Assembly: GCA_013696385.1 (NCBI GenBank)
Contig: JACCYR010000341.1
Coordinates: forward strand, 1-9,630
Source of the DNA: Acidobacteriota bacterium
GTDB lineage: Bacteria; Acidobacteriota; Blastocatellia; Pyrinomonadales; Pyrinomonadaceae
Length of the DNA: 9,630 nt
Direction: 5' to 3'
Part shown: positions 6,206-9,630 of the stretch, piece after piece
Numbering within the stretch: position 1 is the first letter of the stretch
Layout: each line of letters begins with the position of its first letter
Notes under the pieces: generated by a model
What the model saw: only the letters and a program-made list of their open reading frames with translations
What the model was told of the DNA's origin: nothing
The model's database searches: none
Translations under genes and position numbers: made by a program

Positions 6206-8089
6206 ATGCTTTTCAGACTGTCCGAAATCCACAAATCTTACGGCGGCAGCGAAATTTTAAACGGTGTGTCATTCCAAGTAAATCCGAATGAGAAAATCGG
6301 ACTTGTCGGTCGCAATGGCGCGGGCAAAACCACCGTTTTTCGTCTGGTTACCAGTGAAGAAACACCGGATTCGGGCGAAATTATCAAGATAAATAATTTG
6401 AAAATCGGATTGTTGGAACAGCACGTTGATTTTACCGAAAGTGAAACCGTTCACACCGCCGCGCTTTCCGCATTTGAAAGACTTCACTGCTTGGAAGCCG
6501 AAATGCGTTTGTTAGAACACAAAATGGCGGAAACGGCTTCTGATGAAATTTTGGAAACGTATGCCGCGCTGCAAAGCGAATTTGAGCAAGCCGACGGTTT
6601 TACTTATATTGCCAAAGCCGAAGCGATTCTTTTGGGGTTGGGATTTGCCAAAGAAACTTGGCAGCTCGAAACAAAAAATCTTTCGGGCGGGCAGAAAAAC
6701 CGTTTGGGCTTGGCGCGGCTTCTGCTTTCTGATCCCGATGTTCTTTTGCTCGACGAACCGACAAATCATCTGGACGTGGGCGCGGTCGAGTGGCTCGAAA
6801 ACTTTTTACAAACCTACGAAAAAGCCTTTGTTATTATCAGCCACGACCGTTATTTTCTTGACCGAACTTGCCGCAAAATCATCGAAATTGAATACGGAAA
6901 AGCCATAACGTATAAAGGAAATTACTCGCAGTTTTTGGTTGAGCGCGAAGAGAGACGCGAACAGCAGCAGCGTGAATATGAAAATCAGCAAGCGTATATC
7001 GCTAAAAACGAGGATTTTATTCGCCGGAATCTCGCCGGTCAAAAAACGAAAATGGCAAAATCGCGGCGCAATATGCTTGAACGGCTTGAAAGAATCGAAG
7101 CCATTTCCGCCGACAAATCAAGCGGAAATTTTTTGCTTAAAAAAATCGAGCGTGCCGGTGCAAATGTTTTAATGGTTGAGGATTTAGCAATCGGTTACGG
7201 TGAAAACATTTTGGCGCGAGATATAAATTTTACGCTCAATCGCGGCGAATGTCTGGGCGTAATTGGCGGAAACGGAACGGGGAAAACAACATTTCTAAAA
7301 ACGATTTTGGGGCAAATCCGTGAAATTTCAGGAAAATTAATCTGGGGAACAAAAACCCAAATTGGTTATTACTCGCAGCAGCTTGAAGATTTGGAAGAAA
7401 GAAACGAGATTATCAACGAACTCCGGCGCATTGCGCCACTTGCGGAAAATGGCGAGCTTCGTTCTTTTTTGGCGCGTTTTTTATTTGTCGGCGAAGATGT
7501 TTTCAAAAAGGTTTCGACGCTTTCCGGCGGCGAAAAGGGAAGACTTGCGCTGGCGAAATTGATTTTTTCAAATGTCAATGTTTTAGTTTTAGACGAGCCA
7601 ACCAACCATTTGGACATTCCTTCGCGTGAAGCACTCGAAACTGCTTTGGAAAGTTATCAAGGAACGATTATCACCGTCAGCCATGACAGATATTTTCTTG
7701 ACAAAATTACAACTCAGATTTTTGCGTTTGAAGAAAATAAAAAAGTTGAAATTTTCGACGGGAATTATTCTGAATTTCACGATTGGCGCGAATTCCAAAC
7801 TCCAAACTCCAAAGTTCAAAGTTCAACTGATGTTCAAAGTTTGGAAAAAAGCGACGAACAACGGACAAATTTGAGTAAGAATCAGCAGCAAAAAATCAAA
7901 AATCGAATTGGTGAAATTGAAAAAGCAATTCCGCAATTGGAAAAAGAATTGGCAAAAACTACTTTACAGATAAGCCAACCCGAAGTTGCCGCCGACCACG
8001 AAAAACTGCAGGAACTTTCGCAAAAGTTTGAAGAAATCGAACAGAAAATCCAGAGTCTTTACGAAGAGTGGGAAAGGTTGTTAAAATAA
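6206..8089 (+). CDS. ABC-F family ATPase (YdiF/Uup-like)
   Basis: Soluble ABC protein with two fused ATPase domains and no membrane domain; the family acts at the ribosomal E-site in translation rescue or antibiotic protection. Domain 1 has GRNGAGKTT (35-43), LSGGQ (159-163), LLLDEPTNHLD (180-190) and SHDR (212-215), with an arm-like helical insert at about 90-135. The inter-domain linker is at about 240-315 (NEDFIRRNLAGQKTKMAKSR, YdiF style). Domain 2 has GGNGTGKTT (354-362), LSGGE (439-443), LVLDEPTNHLD (460-470) and SHDR (492-495). A C-terminal charged coiled coil is at about 560-627. Both ATP sites look intact. ATG 6206 fits the family N-terminus but has no Shine-Dalgarno. Residues about 530-546 are encoded by the genome's heptamer repeats. 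Housekeeping and resistance roles cannot be told apart from the sequence. Confidence 0.95.
   Translation: MLFRLSEIHKSYGGSEILNGVSFQVNPNEKIGLVGRNGAGKTTVFRLVTSEETPDSGEIIKINNLKIGLLEQHVDFTESETVHTAALSAFERLHCLEAEMRLLEHKMAETASDEILETYAALQSEFEQADGFTYIAKAEAILLGLGFAKETWQLETKNLSGGQKNRLGLARLLLSDPDVLLLDEPTNHLDVGAVEWLENFLQTYEKAFVIISHDRYFLDRTCRKIIEIEYGKAITYKGNYSQFLVEREERREQQQREYENQQAYIAKNEDFIRRNLAGQKTKMAKSRRNMLERLERIEAISADKSSGNFLLKKIERAGANVLMVEDLAIGYGENILARDINFTLNRGECLGVIGGNGTGKTTFLKTILGQIREISGKLIWGTKTQIGYYSQQLEDLEERNEIINELRRIAPLAENGELRSFLARFLFVGEDVFKKVSTLSGGEKGRLALAKLIFSNVNVLVLDEPTNHLDIPSREALETALESYQGTIITVSHDRYFLDKITTQIFAFEENKKVEIFDGNYSEFHDWREFQTPNSKVQSSTDVQSLEKSDEQRTNLSKNQQQKIKNRIGEIEKAIPQLEKELAKTTLQISQPEVAADHEKLQELSQKFEEIEQKIQSLYEEWERLLK
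7792..7845 (+). repeat. Heptamer repeats within the ABC-F coding sequence
   Basis: Five consecutive 7-mers, ATTCCAA, ACTCCAA, ACTCCAA, AGTTCAA and AGTTCAA (7792-7826), are followed by GTTCAAAGTTTGGAA (7832-7846), a partly complementary return arm. The first unit equals the heptamer in the post-rel inverted repeat. They encode a Ser/Gln/Thr-rich linker between the second ATPase domain and the coiled coil; the frame stays open although the period is not a multiple of three. Confidence 0.8.
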
Positions 8090-8093
8090 TAAA

Positions 8094-8181
8094 CTAGAAA
8101 GTTACACGAAGATTACACGAAAGATTTAATTTCTTTGGGTGTCCTTTATATAATCTTCGTGGTTAAATTTTAACTTTCCAG
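8094..8181. repeat. Nested inverted repeat between convergent ABC-F and guaB
   Basis: The inner arms CACGAAGATTA (8105-8115) and 8151-8161 are perfect 11-bp reverse complements. The outer arms 8094-8104 and 8171-8181 pair over 11 bp with one mismatch and include the guaB stop. The motif ACACGAA occurs twice on the left (8104-8110 and 8115-8121). It lies between two 3' ends and probably ends transcription from both sides, but there is no strong T-run on either strand. Confidence 0.7.
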
Positions 8182-9630
8182 ACGATAATTCGGTGCTTCT
8201 TTGGTGATAATAACATCGTGAACGTGCGATTCGCGCAAACCCGCCGAAGTGATACGGATAAATTTTGTATTTTCCTGCATTTCCTTAATGTTTCTGCAGC
8301 CCGTATAACCCATACCGCTTCGCAAACCGCCGACCAGCTGCGTAACCATTTCGGAGAGCGTTCCTTTGTATGCAACGCGACCTTCGATACCTTCGGGAAC
8401 ATATTTTGAATCTGAAACTGTGCCTTCCTGCGCGTAACGGTCGCTTGAGCCTTTTTTCATTGCGCCGATTGAACCCATTCCGCGATAGGTTTTGAAACTG
8501 CGTCCTTGAAACAAAATAACCTCGCCCGGTGCTTCTTCCGTTCCGGCGAAGAGCGAACCAATCATTACCGAATCCGCGCCCGCAACAATTGCTTTTGCCA
8601 CATCGCCGGAAAATTTCACGCCGCCGTCGGCAATAATCGGAATGCCTGAGCCTTTTGCGGCTTTGACGCATTCGTCAATCGCTGTAATCTGCGGAACGCC
8701 CGCGCCCGTTACGATGCGGGTTGTGCAAATCGAACCGCCGCCAATTCCGGTCTTAACCGCGTCAACTCCCGCCTTAATCAATGCTTTGGTTCCGCTTGCG
8801 GTTGCGACATTGCCGACAATCAATTCAATATCGGAAAACTTCTGTTTAATTTTCTTAACGGCTTCGATAACCCGTGAACTGTGTCCGTGCGCGGTGTCAA
8901 TGACGATTGCGTCAACGCGGGAATCAATCAGAGCCGAAGCGCGTTCCAGAAAATCTCCGGTTGTACCGATTGCTGCCGCGACGCGCAATCTGCCTAGTTC
9001 GTCTTTCGCCGCGTGCGGATAACGAATGGCTTTTTGGATGTCTTTGACGGTGATTAAGCCTTTTAAAAGTCCGCCATCGTCCACAACGAGAAGTTTTTCG
9101 ATGCGATGTTTTTGAAGTTTAACTTTGGCTTCGTCCAAAGTCGTGCCTATCGGAACAGTTACAAGCGGCTGCGGTGTCATCACTTCCCGTACGGAAACGT
9201 CAAAACGAGTTTCAAATCGTAAATCACGATTGGTGATAATACCGACTAATAAACCATTTCCGTCGACGACGGGAACGCCGCTGATTTTGAAGCGTTCCAT
9301 GACATTTAACGCTTCCGAAACAGAAGCATTATCCCGAATTGTTACCGGGTCGACAATCATTCCCGATTCGCTCCGTTTGACCTTATCAACTTCTTCGGCT
9401 TGATGTTCGATGGAAAGGTTTTTGTGAATCACGCCGATTCCGCCTTGCTGCGCGAGTGCGATTGCCAATAATGCTTCGGTTACCGTGTCCATTGCTGACG
9501 AACAAAGCGGGATATTTAAACGGATATTCCGTGAAAATTGTGTCGAAACATCAGTTTCGCTCGGTAGAATATCCGAAAAGGCGGGAACTAATAAGACATC
9601 ATCAAAGGTTAAACCTTCTTTTATTTCTTC
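8170..9630 (-). CDS. guaB: Inosine-5'-monophosphate dehydrogenase, 5' end outside window
   Basis: Catalyses NAD-dependent oxidation of IMP to XMP, the committed step of guanine nucleotide synthesis. 486 codons plus stop are present; the open frame runs through the right edge and starts in-window with EEIKEGLTFDDVLLVPAFSD, so only a few N-terminal residues are missing. Numbering from that edge: barrel start at 1-90, CBS pair (Bateman domain) at about 89-204, then IDTAHGHSS and the catalytic loop GIGGGSICTTR with Cys302, IIADGGVKFSGDVAKAI, the flap region YRGMGSIGAMKKGSSDRY, the Arg418/Tyr421 pair in GRVAYKG, and the C-terminal MGYTGCRNI. The catalytic loop has Gly where most bacterial IMPDHs have Pro (GPGSIC). 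Length and motifs indicate an active enzyme. It converges with the ABC-F gene; its promoter is out of view. Confidence 0.97.
   Translation of the reverse strand, partial: EEIKEGLTFDDVLLVPAFSDILPSETDVSTQFSRNIRLNIPLCSSAMDTVTEALLAIALAQQGGIGVIHKNLSIEHQAEEVDKVKRSESGMIVDPVTIRDNASVSEALNVMERFKISGVPVVDGNGLLVGIITNRDLRFETRFDVSVREVMTPQPLVTVPIGTTLDEAKVKLQKHRIEKLLVVDDGGLLKGLITVKDIQKAIRYPHAAKDELGRLRVAAAIGTTGDFLERASALIDSRVDAIVIDTAHGHSSRVIEAVKKIKQKFSDIELIVGNVATASGTKALIKAGVDAVKTGIGGGSICTTRIVTGAGVPQITAIDECVKAAKGSGIPIIADGGVKFSGDVAKAIVAGADSVMIGSLFAGTEEAPGEVILFQGRSFKTYRGMGSIGAMKKGSSDRYAQEGTVSDSKYVPEGIEGRVAYKGTLSEMVTQLVGGLRSGMGYTGCRNIKEMQENTKFIRITSAGLRESHVHDVIITKEAPNYRLES

Noticed and set aside
6022..6291. An 89-codon plus-strand open frame across the 23-bp inverted repeat and into the ABC-F gene
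   Set aside because: It is made largely of the repeat, overlaps the ABC-F gene out of frame, has no recognisable protein features and no clear ribosome binding site.
1588..9630. A functional (p)ppGpp-GTP cluster formed by rel and guaB
   Set aside because: IMPDH is a known target of (p)ppGpp control in several bacteria, but the genes are on opposite strands, about 4 kb apart, with unrelated genes and terminators between them.
9493..9630. An independent gene upstream of an IMPDH starting at 9492
   Set aside because: The minus-strand frame stays open to the window edge and encodes the standard IMPDH N-terminus (KEGLTFDDVLLVPA), so it is the same gene.

Overview
The window reads as ordinary bacterial chromosome carrying seven protein genes, with no RNA gene, phage, insertion sequence or CRISPR array. 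The organism is most likely a Gram-negative diderm: it has an ExbD-type TonB-energising protein, two predicted lipoproteins and a periplasmic SurA/PpiC-like protein. The Asn/Thr-rich protein tail, the TPR lipoprotein type and the gene set suggest an Acidobacteriota lineage such as Blastocatellia, but this is inference from style, not from a marker gene.

Layout. 29-508 (+) exbD-like; 592-1458 (+) TPR lipoprotein; 1588-3795 (+) bifunctional rel/spoT; 3957-4334 (+) ridA; 4444-4638 (-) rpmB; 4782-5984 (+) SurA/PpiC-like lipoprotein; 6206-8089 (+) ABC-F ATPase; 8170-9630 (-) guaB, whose 5' end lies just outside the window. rpmB and the PpiC gene diverge from a shared promoter region. ridA/rpmB and ABC-F/guaB are convergent pairs.

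Function. The genes cover envelope energy transduction (ExbD), envelope protein folding (PpiC), stringent response (Rel), metabolite repair (RidA), ribosome function (L28, ABC-F) and guanine nucleotide synthesis (GuaB). Apart from a possible exbD-lipoprotein pairing they do not form one operon, and most junctions carry a terminator-like hairpin.

The striking layer is between the genes. Nearly every intergenic gap holds a different inverted repeat, several built from 7-bp units: GATAACT before rel, ATTCCAA after rel, TTAAATG after ridA, a 23-bp palindromic arm before the ABC-F gene, and an ACACGAA type after it. The ATTCCAA heptamer also sits inside the ABC-F coding sequence, at the linker before the C-terminal coiled coil. 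The three genes preceded by these elements (rel, ridA, ABC-F) lack a visible Shine-Dalgarno sequence, while the other four with visible starts have one. A terminator 16 bp before the ABC-F start is a candidate attenuator. I found no convincing new multi-gene system; the repeat family and its effect on gene starts is the best lead.
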